From Clusia tigrina (Eukaryota; Arthropoda; Insecta; Diptera; Clusiidae), in NCBI GenBank assembly GCA_920105625.2, contig OV050030.1, positions 27,246,516-27,310,515 of the forward strand: DNA of 64,000 bases. The letters are read 5' to 3'. The notes beneath the pieces are model-generated. The model saw nothing but the letters and a program-made list of their open reading frames with translations, did no database searches and had not been told where the DNA came from. A program made the position numbers and the translations under genes. Shown here piece after piece: positions 1 to 10,579 of the stretch; the stretch's first letter is position 1; each line of letters starts with the position of its first letter.

Positions 1-528
1 GTTCCAACCGTCCGTACTCAAAGGGATTCGATTTTGCCACATGAATTGCATTGAAAGCAGGAGCTCATTTGGCCATCATTGTTCAAGGCTTTCTTGATAT
101 CAACTTCTCTGGCATAGTCAGAGAAGAGTTGAGTAGTGAGAAATGTCTGATGGTGGCACATGTTTATAGTCCTTGTAAACTTTGCCTACAGTCAATGCAT
201 ACAAAATAAGTTTTTTTTATTGCATTTTCCACATGAGTTTCATGTAAAACCTTTAATTGTGTTTTCCAATTGTTCAATGCTGTTCCAGTTGTTCCTGTTC
301 ATGAGGCCGTGAAGTCGAAGCTGACAAAGAAAGGACAAAGAAAACCTTTCCGGAGGCAAGAGAAATCTTCAAAAAGACACGGGGTATGCACCACCGAAGA
401 GTGAGAGATTTTTACGCATTGAAACCACCTCCCTAACCTAACAGTTATGCTAAGCCAACAAAAGCTTGATATCGATTTAGGAAAGGTATTAAACAGACCT
501 TTAAATCTCGAAACATAGATCCTGACGA
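1..528. other. Unassigned sequence before the first mariner
   Basis: AT-rich sequence with no long open frame, no recognisable transposon protein and no tRNA-like box. The stretch ends at the TA dinucleotide (529-530) where the first mariner begins. Confidence 0.5.
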
Positions 529-530
529 TA

Positions 531-1658
531 CATACGAGGGCGGATTGATATTGAAGCTACCTAGCGCTAGATGGCAGCACAAACACAAAAACTTTTTTTT
601 TAGAAATTGCGATCTGTGAAACGTCAGCTGTTAAAATTTCACCCAAATTCATCGATTAGTTTATTTGTTGTAGTCGTTTGAAGTAAGCAACTTTTGTGTT
701 TCTTGAAAAATGGAAAAAAGCAAATTTCGTGCAGTGATTAAACACAATTATTTGAAGGGAAAACGGCAAAAGAGACAAAAGAAAAGCTCGATTAACATTA
801 CGGTGAGTCTGCTTCGTCAGATTTCTTGGTAAAATATTAGATTGCTGAATTTAAATGCGGCCGAACAAGCACTGCAACAATACCATCAACAGGAAGGCCA
901 AAAGAGGTGGTTACTGAAGAAAATATCAAGAAAATCCTCGATATCGTTATGGATGATCGCCGAGTCAAGTTGCGTGAGATTGTTGAAATGGTAAACATAT
1001 CACATAAACGTGTGCTCAACATTTTGCATGAACATTTGCATATGAAAAAGCTATCGGCAAGATGGGTGCCGCGTTTGCTCAGTGTCGAACAAAAACGAGT
1101 TCGACAAACCACTTCACAGCGGTGTTTGGACATGATAAAGCGTAATCCTGTTGATTTTTGGCGTTGATTAATAACTGTCGATGAAACATGGGTCTACCAC
1201 TACACACCTGAAACCAAAAATCAATCGAAACCATGGGTGGAAGCCGGTGGAAGTGCTCCGAAGAAGGCGAAGGCAGTGAAATCGGCTGGCAAGGTTATGG
1301 CCACTGTATTTTGGGATGCACACGGAATATTGCTCATCGATTATCTTGAAAAAGGACCCACAATCACAGGAAAGTATTATCGTGCATTATTGGATCAATT
1401 GATTGATGCAATCAAGGAAAAACGACCACATTTAAAGAAGAAAAAAATGCTCTTTATTCAAGACAACGCACCGGTTCATACATACGAAGAAGGGATTACC
1501 GAAACTAACGCGTATTTTGAGGGGTTCCCGAAATCGTATTATTCAGATGGTATAAAAAAGTTGGAATATCGTCTTACTAAGTGTGTCGAAGTAAAAGGAG
1601 ACTATGTTGAGAAATAAATGGTTTTTAGGTAGCTTCAATATCAATCCGCCCTCGTATG
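531..1658 (+). mobile_element. Mariner family 1, copy A (DD34D type)
   Basis: A Tc1/mariner-superfamily DNA transposon. The left end CATACGAGGGCGGATTGATA (531-550) is matched by its reverse complement at 1639-1658; the inverted match runs on for about 10 more bases. TA dinucleotides flank it at 529-530 and 1659-1660, as expected for a mariner target duplication. The longer flanking match TACATACGAGGG is shared by three of the four family 1 ends in this window, so I place the border at CATACG rather than at the inner CGAGGG. The element is about 1.1 kb, slightly shorter than a full mariner, because part of the transposase is deleted. A second copy in opposite orientation lies at 62604-63893. 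Confidence 0.92.
710..1617 (+). pseudogene. Mariner transposase, family 1 copy A (broken)
   Basis: Relic of a mariner transposase, which would bind the element's TIRs and cut and rejoin DNA with a DDD triad. The frame opens at ATG 710 (MEKSKFRAVIKH), followed by a helix-turn-helix region. A one-base loss near 764 shifts the frame, which is recovered near 907. The first catalytic block (TVDETWVYHYTPETKNQS) follows an in-frame TGA at 1165-1167, where copy B has Arg. The second block (FIQDNAPVHT) is present. The coding sequence then jumps directly to ITETNAYFEGFPKS, so roughly 45 codons including the SPDLAPSD block with the third Asp are missing. It ends in GDYVEK and a TAA at 1615-1617. It cannot encode an active enzyme. 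Compare copy B at 62671-63713, which keeps the block this copy has lost. Confidence 0.9.
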
Positions 1659-1660
1659 TA

Positions 1661-4278
1661 CAGAATTAATTCACAGTGTTCTCCTCAAAGCTCTTTTAAG
1701 ATTCTTATGCGCACAAAAATCCCCACTCACATATTTGTCTTCAGTAAGCCACCAAAAGTAATAAACATGTACTAAATGTTCAATTGAAGAAATTGGGTGG
1801 TTCCTTACCCTGTAACGGTAGCAAGATAAAAGATCACAATAGTTTCATTTGTATCTGGAAAACAGCTTTCTATTAAATGCCATAAATCAATCAATATCTG
1901 CCGCCAATTATGCCTAGGCCATCTACTTACTTGTTCACAATTCATCAGCCATGTTTAACATAGCAAAAATCGCGTTCAACATTCCCAACAGAATTGCATC
2001 CGATAGTGCCGCAGTGGGCTGCAAACCATTAAAATACTTTTAATAGTTTTAATAGAGAATTAAGACATAGCCCGAGCGAAGCCTGCATACGAGTATAAAT
2101 CCAATTTCATTATTATGCCCCAACGACCGCCTTCGCATTCGTTTTGAGCGAAAGTGAAACACTAAAACGTTCAATGACTTTATTACGAGCGCTGCAGCCA
2201 ACTTTACTGCTAACAGCATGTGCTTCATGCTGTGCACCTTTGCAAACCGAAAGTGCACTTTGTGAGGGGGTGGCGGAGGAGAGAGCAGGCACACAAACTT
2301 TGCTGGAAGCAAAACTTGTCATCAAATTTTATTGTTATTTAAATGACGTGACGCGTACGGGCATTGCCGCCACTGCCATGTGCTATAAGGAAGTCGAACC
2401 CTAAAAAACTACCACGACTGTGCGGACCGACTGACTGACTGAGTGACTGACTGGTTACAAATGACGTCGACGCGACGATAAGGTATGAGAGCTCAGCTGC
2501 AAAATTGCAGCATGTTAAAGAGCAAAAAACACCATAAAAACATGCTATTGTAAAAATCAGCGTACTACAAAAGGCAAAAATACCTTTACGAGTGTTGTGC
2601 CTCATTGAGACGACACTTAATGCATTTTAAAATGCTGCATGCACACACACCCATACACACTGTTATGCACGCTCAGTGTGAATGTGCATGTTTAAATATT
2701 TGCCAATGTGGCGGGCAATGCTGCTATTGAAGGTGGTGCACGGGCAGATGACTGTCAATGGGTTGATAGCTTGGTAGTCGCAATTGTTACTATCCCAGCC
2801 GTATGGGTAATGAATTTATTAACCCTTTGGAACTATATGCAAATGCTGCATAATTGTTGTGCGGGGATTTCCCATGCAGTGTAATTAAAAAAGAAGTTTA
2901 TAAGTACAAAAAACTATACAAATTAAAGGCTCATTGTAGTTGTAGTTTAATTTTTGTTTCTAAAATTTATTACAGTTCCTAGGGAGTAACTCGTTAATGG
3001 ATACTGAACAATACATGGAGGTCTATAAATAGCTTGGTAGAGGGTCTAACTGGTTACTTAAAATTCGTTTATATTACTGAACCTTTCAATAATTCGGCGG
3101 TGTATATTTTTCAATGCAAAACTAAGGTGTGAGTAACTTTCTGAAACAGCGTAATGGGGAAATTGAAGGCAGTGTTTGGAAAGAAGGAACTTTATTTTAT
3201 GTTGAAAATAGCATCACTTTGTTGCTGATGAATTACAATATTCCTTTTCAGCATCAACATCCTCTTAATTTTATATAATATTGATATTGTGATGAAATAA
3301 TTTTTTCGTCAATCATATCTTAAAAGAAATAAAAGTTAAAAAGCTGTTGAGAGGCAATTAGTGATTATTGAGGGATTACAAAAATATTAATTAACTAAAA
3401 GTCATTAACAGAATATTATAAATAATAAGTTATAAATGGGGTGTCATAAAGAACGAATGATAAATAAGATTGTCTTTCTTACACTAATGAACTAAGCTCT
3501 GGAATGTACTAGAACGCCCTCTAAAGCAGCTCAAATAAATGAAAAGAAGATGCCTCTTGAAGGTAGAAGCTTTAGGAGTTTCACAGATGTAAAGTGACAC
3601 TTGTTAAAGTGTTGTTAAACTAAATATTGTTAATTATTCCCTCAGAAATTTACCACTAAATTAAACAAGTTTAAATAAACCTGAATTATTAAATAAATAT
3701 GTTTGATTAATTGGTTAGAATCCATTAATGAAATAATAAGTGAGTGATAAGTAATTGATAGGATAAGGATTGATAGGATGAAATATTCACATCGAATTGG
3801 AATAGGAGTAGTTATACTCAGTGCAATGCAATATTCACATATATAAATATGAATTAGTATCTTTGTATAAGTTGAGGTGGTGGAGACACATACAAATAAA
3901 TCGGTTGTCCAACACTAGAATGAATGTCAATACATGCTCGTATGTGAGCGGCGTACTCAGAATAGGCGAAAGACAACAACAGCAACACGCCCAGAGAGAG
4001 TATATATGGACGTTGAGAAAACTACCGCTCATCCCCACGTATGAAGGCAGGTAGCATAAAAGGAAATCGAGTGATAGCATTACGGAAAATACATTTTACG
4101 AAAATATGTCGAACAAATTTATAGAGTTGTAGCTTGACTTCTTCTTCAACTCTCAGCAATCTGAGATCCGATAGAAAATGGGGAATGGTTGAAAAGGTTC
4201 TTCTTCTGATATACTCGTATGTTCAATAAATTGAATGCATTTTAACTGATATAAATCTTTGTATAAATTTTTTGATAA
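1661..4278. other. Unassigned AT-rich stretch between mariners
   Basis: No frame here matches a family I know. A short (GACT)n-like run lies at about 2428-2454. From 2880 to 3780 the sequence is strongly AT-rich. The short open frames at 2050-2600 and 3820-4080 overlap on both strands and have no recognisable domains; I treat them as chance. Confidence 0.5.
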
Positions 4279-4280
4279 TA

Positions 4281-5520
4281 CGAGCGGTACTATATATATT
4301 TAGGGAACTGGCAACACTAATGTCAATAGCTAAAATCTGACAACACCATAATAAAGTTTGACATTTTTTAGCATAAACGTACTCACAACGTTTTGATGTA
4401 CAAGCGCTATTTGTTTTGTTTACAGTGAGTTAAGAAAATCAATTTGGCCAAAAAATGGAAATTTAAGGAGAAAGTTTAAGTGGATTACCGCAAACAAGAA
4501 TGTGTAGATGAACTCAGTTCTTTGTACGGCGATAAAGCACCATCAAAGACCACAGTATATCGCTGGTATAGTGAATTCGATCGTGGTCGCAGTTCGGTCG
4601 TCGACGAACTCCGTGAAGGTCGTCCAATATCGGTTGTTGTGCCACAAAACATCGATGCAGTGAGTGAACTGATAATGCAAGATCATCATGTGACATATCG
4701 TGACATAGAGGACACCTTGGGCATTTTTTCCACTTCCATACATTCAATATTGCATGAACATTTGGCTGTAAAAAAGATTTGTTCGCGTTGGATCCCACAT
4801 AATGTGGCAATCGCTCAAAAAAAGGCTCGTGTCAATTGATGTAAGGAAATGATTAAAAAGTTCGACCTTGGTGCTCCAAAAGACGTATATAAAATCGTGA
4901 CAGGTGACGAATCATGGATATATGCGTATGAGCCGCAAACAAAACAACAATCGACCGTGTGGGTATTCCAACAAAATTTGTTCGTGGAAGAAGCACAGCG
5001 AAGCAAATAGTCGCTTGTTTCTTCGGCCGAACGGGTCATGTGGCCACTGTTCCGTTTGAGCAACGTAGGACGGTCAATTCTGAGTGGTACACGACCGTTT
5101 GTTTGCTGGAAGTATTCGGAGAAATTCGTAAAACCAACCGCCAAAGACGAATCATTCTCCATCATGACAATGCGAGCTCTCACTCACCTCGTGAATTTGT
5201 GAGCAGTCAAAACATGGAATTGATGACTCATCCTCCATACAGTCCTGATTTGGCACCCAGTGACTTCTTCTTGTTCTCGAATATGAAAGGTAAACTGCGT
5301 GGTCAACGATTTACGAGCACCGAAGAAGCAGTTGAAGCGTTCAAAAACCATATTTGGAGGTGTCTCAAGAGGAATGGAAAAACTGCTATGACAAATGGTT
5401 TTAACGAATGGAAATGTGTATTGATCATCAAGGGGAATATTTTGAAAAACAATAAAGACATTTTCATTTAAAAATGTTTGTTATTATTTGCTGTTCCCGA
5501 AATATAAATAGTACCCCACA
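4281..5520 (+). mobile_element. Mariner family 2, copy C (DD34D type)
   Basis: A DNA transposon with TIRs. The left end CGAGCGGTACTATATATATT (4281-4300) continues into TAGGGAAC. The right end reads GTTCCC...AAATAGTACCCC and closes at about 5520. TA dinucleotides flank it at 4279-4280 and 5521-5522. Both the TIR and the transposase differ clearly from family 1, although the two families share the outer CGAGGG motif. An inverted second copy lies at 10580-11871, and a solo terminus at 12022-12053. Confidence 0.92.
4455..5455 (+). pseudogene. Mariner transposase, family 2 copy C (broken)
   Basis: Relic of a DD34D mariner transposase. The ATG at 4455 is soon followed by a TAA, because about 30 bp present in copy D are missing. 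The helix-turn-helix region (YRKQECVDELSSLYGDKA; KTTVYRWYSEFDRGR) is readable from about 4480. An in-frame TGA at 4837-4839 replaces the Trp codon of copy D. The first catalytic block is TGDESWIYAYEPQTKQQS. A 16-bp deletion near 4969, flanked by CCA microhomology, then shifts the frame. The second and third Asp blocks (ILHHDNASSHS; YSPDLAPSDFFLF) are present in the 4959-5471 frame, with three residues fewer between them than in copy D. A one-base loss near 5355 shifts the C-terminus, which in the original frame would end at TAA 5453-5455. It is dead. Confidence 0.9.
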
Positions 5521-5522
5521 TA

Positions 5523-6020
5523 TTATTGAGAATTTTTCAATAAAGCGAGTAAGATCGCAATCAAATAAAATAGCATATTATTTAATTTATATGCAGATTT
5601 TTGCTGGTTTATAATATATTCACGAATTGCCTATATCTCAATGGAGGGAGTGATCTTCCTGTAATTTAGCACTCAACTCTATGCCCAATGAGGAATTCTA
5701 AGTCTGTTATTTCCCTTTGACCGATTCATGAAAAGCGCAGTCCAATCATTTAGCTTATACTCGTAATTATGGGAATGCTCCAGATATATTATTCCTGTGT
5801 TCGTGATTTTTTTATTTATTTTATTCCTGAATAGAATCCACAAATAAATTTATTGTTTATCATTTTATTATTATTTTAATGTTTCAGATCTGTGATATTT
5901 AACAAACTTGGTAATTATTTCCTTTTATTTTCTTTGTTGTAACAACTAGTCCTATATAGCATTCATAACACAATACATCCATTGTGCTATATTTGACATC
6001 CACAATAGATCTATTGTAAA
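5523..6020. other. Unassigned AT-rich spacer
   Basis: AT-rich sequence between two mariner copies. I see no open frame, repeat or RNA signature in it. Confidence 0.5.
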
Positions 6021-7295
6021 AGGGTTTCCAATAAGAGGTGTTAGTATGGTATTCAAAGAAAATTGCCATTTTTGAGATAAATGATCGGATGGTTATTTCA
6101 TAATAAAGAGGAAGGTATGCCGTTAAGCATGAAAAACAACATCAGCCAAATGGCCACCACGACCACGCTTTCAGGACCATATCCTTTTCATGAAATTTTC
6201 CATAACCAAATCGTAAAGTGGCTGCCCTATGTCCTCGATAGCCTCACGAATTCTATCTTTGAGGTCTTGAATCGAGCTGGGCTGTTGGCGTAGACCTTTG
6301 CCAAAGGAAGAAGTCGCAAGGTGTTAAATCACAATATCTCGGTGGCCAATTGCGATCACCTCTTCGAGAGATAACACGGTCCGGAAACTTTTCCCGTAAA
6401 AGAGCAATGGTTTCGTTGCTTGTGTGGCACGTAGCGCCGTCTTGTTGAAAGTAAACGTTGTCCAGATCAATACCATCCAACTCCGACTATAAAAAAACAT
6501 TAATCTCGATAGCGCAATCCATTCACCTGTTGATCCAACCTCATTTTCGAAAATGTAAGGTCCAATGACCCCACCGGACCATAAACCGCACCAAACAGTC
6601 ACACGTTGAGGATGGAGAGGCTTCTCAACAATAACTCTTGGGTTTTCCGAGCCCCAGATGCGACAATTTTGCTTGTTGACGTAGCCACCGAGGTGGAAAT
6701 GGGCCTCATCAGTCAAGATGATTTTTCGATGGAATTCCGGATCATTTTCATGCATTTCAAGGACCCAATCAGCAAAGACACGACGTTGTTGATGATCGGC
6801 CGGCTTGAGTTCTTGTGTTAACTGAACTTTATAAGCCTTAAGACCCAAGTCTTTATGCAAAATACGGTGTAATGACGTTTGTGGAATGCACAATTCCAAA
6901 GAACGACGAGGAATGGACAAACCTGGGATTTCTTCTACACTTTGGGCTACAGCAGCAATATTCTCAGTTGTTCTTGAGCGACGTGCACGGGTTTTATTCT
7001 TCACATCACTAACTTGTTCCAACAGCTCTAATTTTTCCATCAATTTCTGTATTGCGGTCCGACCAGGTGCTTCACGACGACCCAAAAATGCTTTAGTTTT
7101 GCGAACTGTGACTGCAAGATTTTCACCATTTTTGTAGTGAATTTTAATAATTTCAATGCGTTGCTAAAGCGTGTATCCTCCCATTTTTTTAATGGCGTAG
7201 TTTCTACTTGTCAAATGTCAAAGAATAAAAGCTTCAAAAGTGACAGCTACCGAAATACCGGGTGATTCAAAATAGCAGCTCTTGTTGGAAAACCC
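6021..7295 (-). mobile_element. DD41D ('rosa-like') mariner element
   Basis: A Tc1/mariner-superfamily element read on the minus strand. The termini form an imperfect inverted repeat: AGGGTTTCCAATAAGAGGTG at 6021-6040 against GGGTTTTCCAACAAGAGCTG on the complement of 7295-7276. The exact outer borders and the TA duplication are not clear, so the ends may be off by several bases. The transposase inside has the spacing of the DD41D group, first described from Ceratitis rosa and other tephritids. This supports a tephritid-like host but does not prove it. Confidence 0.82.
6123..7184 (-). pseudogene. DD41D mariner transposase (broken)
   Basis: The frame starts at ATG 7184-7182 (MGGYTL), meets a TAG at codon 7, then continues (QRIEIIKIHYKNGENLAVTV) through a DNA-binding region to the first catalytic block (KIILTDEAHFHLGGYVNKQN). 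The region between (VTVWCGLWSGGVIGPYIFEN) is intact. A frameshift near 6480 moves reading to the frame with YFQQDGATCHTSNETI and CDLTPCDFFLW. I count 41 residues between the second and third Asp, which is why I assign DD41D. Further shifts follow FFLW. The true C-terminus is readable in another frame as KRGRGGHLADVVFHA with stop at 6123-6125, plus a TGA just upstream of it. The span of about 353 codons matches the usual size. Several lesions show it is inactive. Confidence 0.87.
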
Positions 7296-7371
7296 AACAT
7301 TTACTATATTTGAATCTATTTGATTTGCGAACAAACCTCATTAGTTCCTGTGTCCCTAAGTAGTCAAAGTT

Positions 7372-8565
7372 TCAGCTACTTACGATGTCAGTGCCAAATA
7401 CCTCGAACCTGATTCTAACGAAAGCGGGGCATATGTACAAAAAGTAGTCAATCATCTCATCTTTCTCTCCACAAGCCAGGCAAAGTGCACTGTCTGCAAT
7501 ACTTATCTTTTGCATTTGCTTAGCCCATGCCAGATGTCCTATGATCAGTTCTACCACAGGTCCGCTGTCTCTCCTTCCTAGTGACAGTAGAAATCTTTGA
7601 GTTCTATCGGAAATAACAGGCAGTATACCCTTTGCCCATCTGCTGCCTCTTACGGTCCCCCATTCGCGATTCTGCTCTCCTGCAACTCACTGACCAGTAG
7701 TGGCCTTAATGGCAGCAAATGGTATGGGAAGAACAGGTACCGGGCCAATAAAACTGGTCTCAGATCCCCCATTCGTAAGCTTGTGAGCGACTTCAATCCC
7801 CATAACACCCATGTGTCCTGGAACCCTTGGTAGCAGCAGACTATAATGCTTTCCAATATAATTTAATCTGGAAGAGCATAACAGCGTGAACTTTGCATAG
7901 ACATGGGGGTTGTGTGAGGCCTTTAGAATGAATATAACTGCGGACACAAATACTTCTGCCACGCCATCTGCTTTCGACCACGTAGTCCATCACCCTTAAG
8001 ATCGCAGAAAGACAGAAGTATTACAACCAAGGGCGTAATGGAGCTGGATATCTTTGAGTTCCACGAAAATCCCATATCCCGATTCAATATCGTTTTTGGA
8101 GCCATTACCAAAATACAAGACAGTACTGGCTACGAACTGAGCCGTACGATCCAACCAGAAGTGAGTATCTGGAATTCTTATGTAATATCACCTTTCTCTT
8201 TCAGAATATGCGGGCATTGATTCAAGCGGCATAGAATCGCCAATGGGGGCTATAAGAGGCAGCAGATGGGCAAAGGCTATGCTGCCTGTTATTTCCGATA
8301 TAACTTCAAGATTTTTTCTGTCACTAGGAAAGAAAGACAGCGGACCTGTGGTAGGACTAATGATAGGTCATCTGGCATGGCCTAAGCATATGCAAAAGAT
8401 AGCCATTGCAGACAGTGAAGAGAAAGATGAGATGGTTGACCACTTGAGCAGGGTCAGAAGTTGCCGGAAAGGTTCCAGTACAACAAATAGCCACAGTTCC
8501 CTGTAGTCTAGATAGGGCAGATTTAATCCGCTTCAGAGACAATCTTTTCCTCACCGATTCGTAGG
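7372..8565 (-). pseudogene. LINE (RNase H-bearing) 3' fragment, family gamma, rearranged
   Basis: Remains of the C-terminal part of a non-LTR retrotransposon polyprotein. On the minus strand, from high to low coordinate: an RT-tail motif (KRIKSALSRLQGTVAICCTG, about 8550-8450); a segment in the wrong orientation (8240-8440); a pre-RNase H stretch (8225-8040); the RNase H end (RVPGHMGVMGIEVAHKLTN, about 7830-7770) running into PVPVLPIPFAAIKAT; and the C-terminal Cys/His region (IGHLAWAKQMQKISIAD; LCLACGEKDEMIDYFL). The same order, uninterrupted, is seen at 61085-62440, which defines the family. Frames are broken in many places. The 5' part (endonuclease and RT core) is absent. Confidence 0.82.
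8240..8440 (+). repeat. Inverted 200-bp segment inside the LINE fragment
   Basis: This segment encodes, on the plus strand, the LINE C-terminal region (FFLSLGKKDSGPVVGLMIGH; AKHMQK-like block; EEKDEMVDHL). The complement of 7450-7650 encodes the same region (IIGHLAWAKQMQKISIAD) and, read side by side, agrees at most positions. The two therefore form a long inverted repeat with arms of about 190 bp, separated by roughly 590 bp. Confidence 0.78.
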
Positions 8566-8626
8566 ATATTATGGCGCACGTCTTGCCAAAAATTCTGTTG
8601 CACTGCCAAAAGCTGTCTACAGGTAA

Positions 8627-8685
8627 GGTAAAAGTGGTCTATAGTAAGGTACACCACTTTTACCTTACTACAGACCACTTTTACC
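8627..8685. repeat. Perfect-looking 25-bp hairpin with alternative folding
   Basis: The arm at 8627-8651 (GGTAAAAGTGGTCTATAGTA then AGGTA) is the reverse complement of 8661-8685, with one mismatch. A third copy of the core CCACTTTTACCTT at 8654-8666 lets the left arm pair with a nearer partner instead, so two mutually exclusive stems are possible. Confidence 0.8.
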
Positions 8686-8699
8686 TTTCTACGGAAACT

Positions 8700-9669
8700 G
8701 CATCCTCTGCAATTTCCATCTGCTTCGGATTAGGTCAGGCAAAACATAAATGGAAAATTGAAGAGTTTAAAAGATGCCAACCGCATAAACTTCCGTTTGA
8801 TTTCATTGTTGCACGTATCCCCAGTGTATGTAAAGTGTGGCAAACTGTAGCTTCAGTTTTAGTGCTGCCGCAGAGTGAGGCAAGTAACACTTTTCAGCGC
8901 GCCGTGTCTGCGACTACAGCGGGTAAAGCGGCCAACGCAATGTTACAAAACGAAATTTGCTGTCACTTCCAACTCAGAAAATACAGACTGACAACAACAA
9001 ACACAACAACAACAATTACAACAACCATTACAACTTGTTGATTGAGTAAGCGTCTATTAATAAGTGTAAGTAGAAAAAAACCGCTCATATAAATCTGTAG
9101 AGAAATATGATTTAAGCGTTTTTAGGCAATGCGGCCTGGCCTACTTGGCCGAAACCAGTTGAAAATGTTGTTTACCGCTTGTTGCCGCCGATGTCACTTC
9201 ATTTGAAATGTTGCTGACAAACTCAACCGACTCGGCGTTGATGAATTTCAAATGAGATAAATTACAAAAAGAAGCACAACAACAACGAAATTACAAATTA
9301 AAAATTAAAACTATGCGGAGTTGTCGAAAAGAGTCTTTTAAGGGGGCAGAGGTGCACCTACAGAACAACAACACAAAAAATATCCACAGTAACACTCTTA
9401 ACGCCTTAAGCTCTGCTGTGGACGCTGCCTCTTGAACACACTTCGTAGGTTTTTTCTTTACTCATACCCTAATTGCTTTCAAATGAGCATCGGCTTCTAA
9501 AACCCACCCATTTGAATAGTTGATGTGCTGTCTGTCAGGTTCACACCACGGGCACTTATCCTTCTTCTCTTTTCTAATTCTCATCACTCGGCAACACTTC
9601 CCCAAAATCATTTAATATTTGCCTCATATTTGTGCAGTTCAACGCTGTTTGTGGAGTTGTTCTTTCTGC

Positions 9670-9700
<31 letters not shown>

Positions 9701-10577
9701 GGCACACTGAAAGTGTTGAAAACTGGCCTCCTCTTGGCACTTGGATTGAGTGTTGGTTTGTTCGGCCTTTACCAAAAATTTCACTGGAAATTCCCCATCT
9801 CTTCATCTGTGGTACGTACTTCTTTCTCAAGTGTGGCACATGTTGCCTGGCAGACACATGCGAGCCAAGGTGGCGTATGCAGCATTTATTCACTCAAACC
9901 GTCACTGCTCCCAAAGAGTTTTATTTGGCATTTCTCTAAATTCCTTGAAAATAGTTGTTCAAAACTAGAAAAAATCATTTTGAGTGGTTGGGGATTAAAG
10001 ACACCGCTTTAGCGTTTAATTGTACCAAGAGATTTATTTACATGAAAAAGAAAAGTTCCACTAGCACTAAGGAGCAACTCACCATGTTTTATTTTGGTCT
10101 CATCTGTAACCAGAACTCAAAGTATTCCTGGTAGCCACTCAGTTTTGATCACAATTTTCCGGTGGAAAGTTGTTGAACCATTGTCATTCCAACAGTTCCT
10201 ACCATAAGTTAGTTATTATATTGTACCAGATGCAAAGAGAAGTCAAACTTGGAAATTATATTATATTGTATGATGTGCGCTTTAAACTGGGGAGGAATCA
10301 AAATAGCTCTGTTGTATAATCAGAATCCATCTAGTGGCCATTTTCTGCATGAATTCAGCAATGATCCCTACTATCAGGACACCCCTTTATAGTTGGTATA
10401 AGATATTTCATGAAGGTTGCATACTGAACCCTTTCTGCAGCCTTACAATGCGGAGTACGTGTTTTGCCAGGCCGGTCATCAGAACCGAACAAAAATATAA
10501 ATTTCGCCTAATTTTTTGTTGGATCATTCTAACATACCCAACGATTGATATGTCCCCCCATTTGAGACACATCTTAT
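8700..10577. other. Unassigned stretch with CAA/TTG-rich sequence
   Basis: No convincing gene. The open frames at 8571-9041 and 9525-10012 run through CAA/ACA and GTT repeats, overlap one another on both strands and show no domain, so I do not call them. A (GTT)n microsatellite is listed separately. Such runs are common in fly introns and intergenic DNA. Confidence 0.45.
9670..9701. repeat. (GTT)n microsatellite
   Basis: About ten consecutive GTT triplets. It creates poly-Val, poly-Cys and poly-Gln open frames by translation alone. Confidence 0.95.
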
Positions 10578-10579
10578 TA

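Noticed and set aside
8571..9041. 156-codon open frame
   Set aside because: It begins in the hairpin region, ends in an ACA/CAA simple repeat and has no similarity I can name.
9525..10012. Several overlapping frames with poly-Cys, poly-Val or poly-Gln
   Set aside because: They read through the (GTT)n microsatellite in different frames and have no domain outside it.
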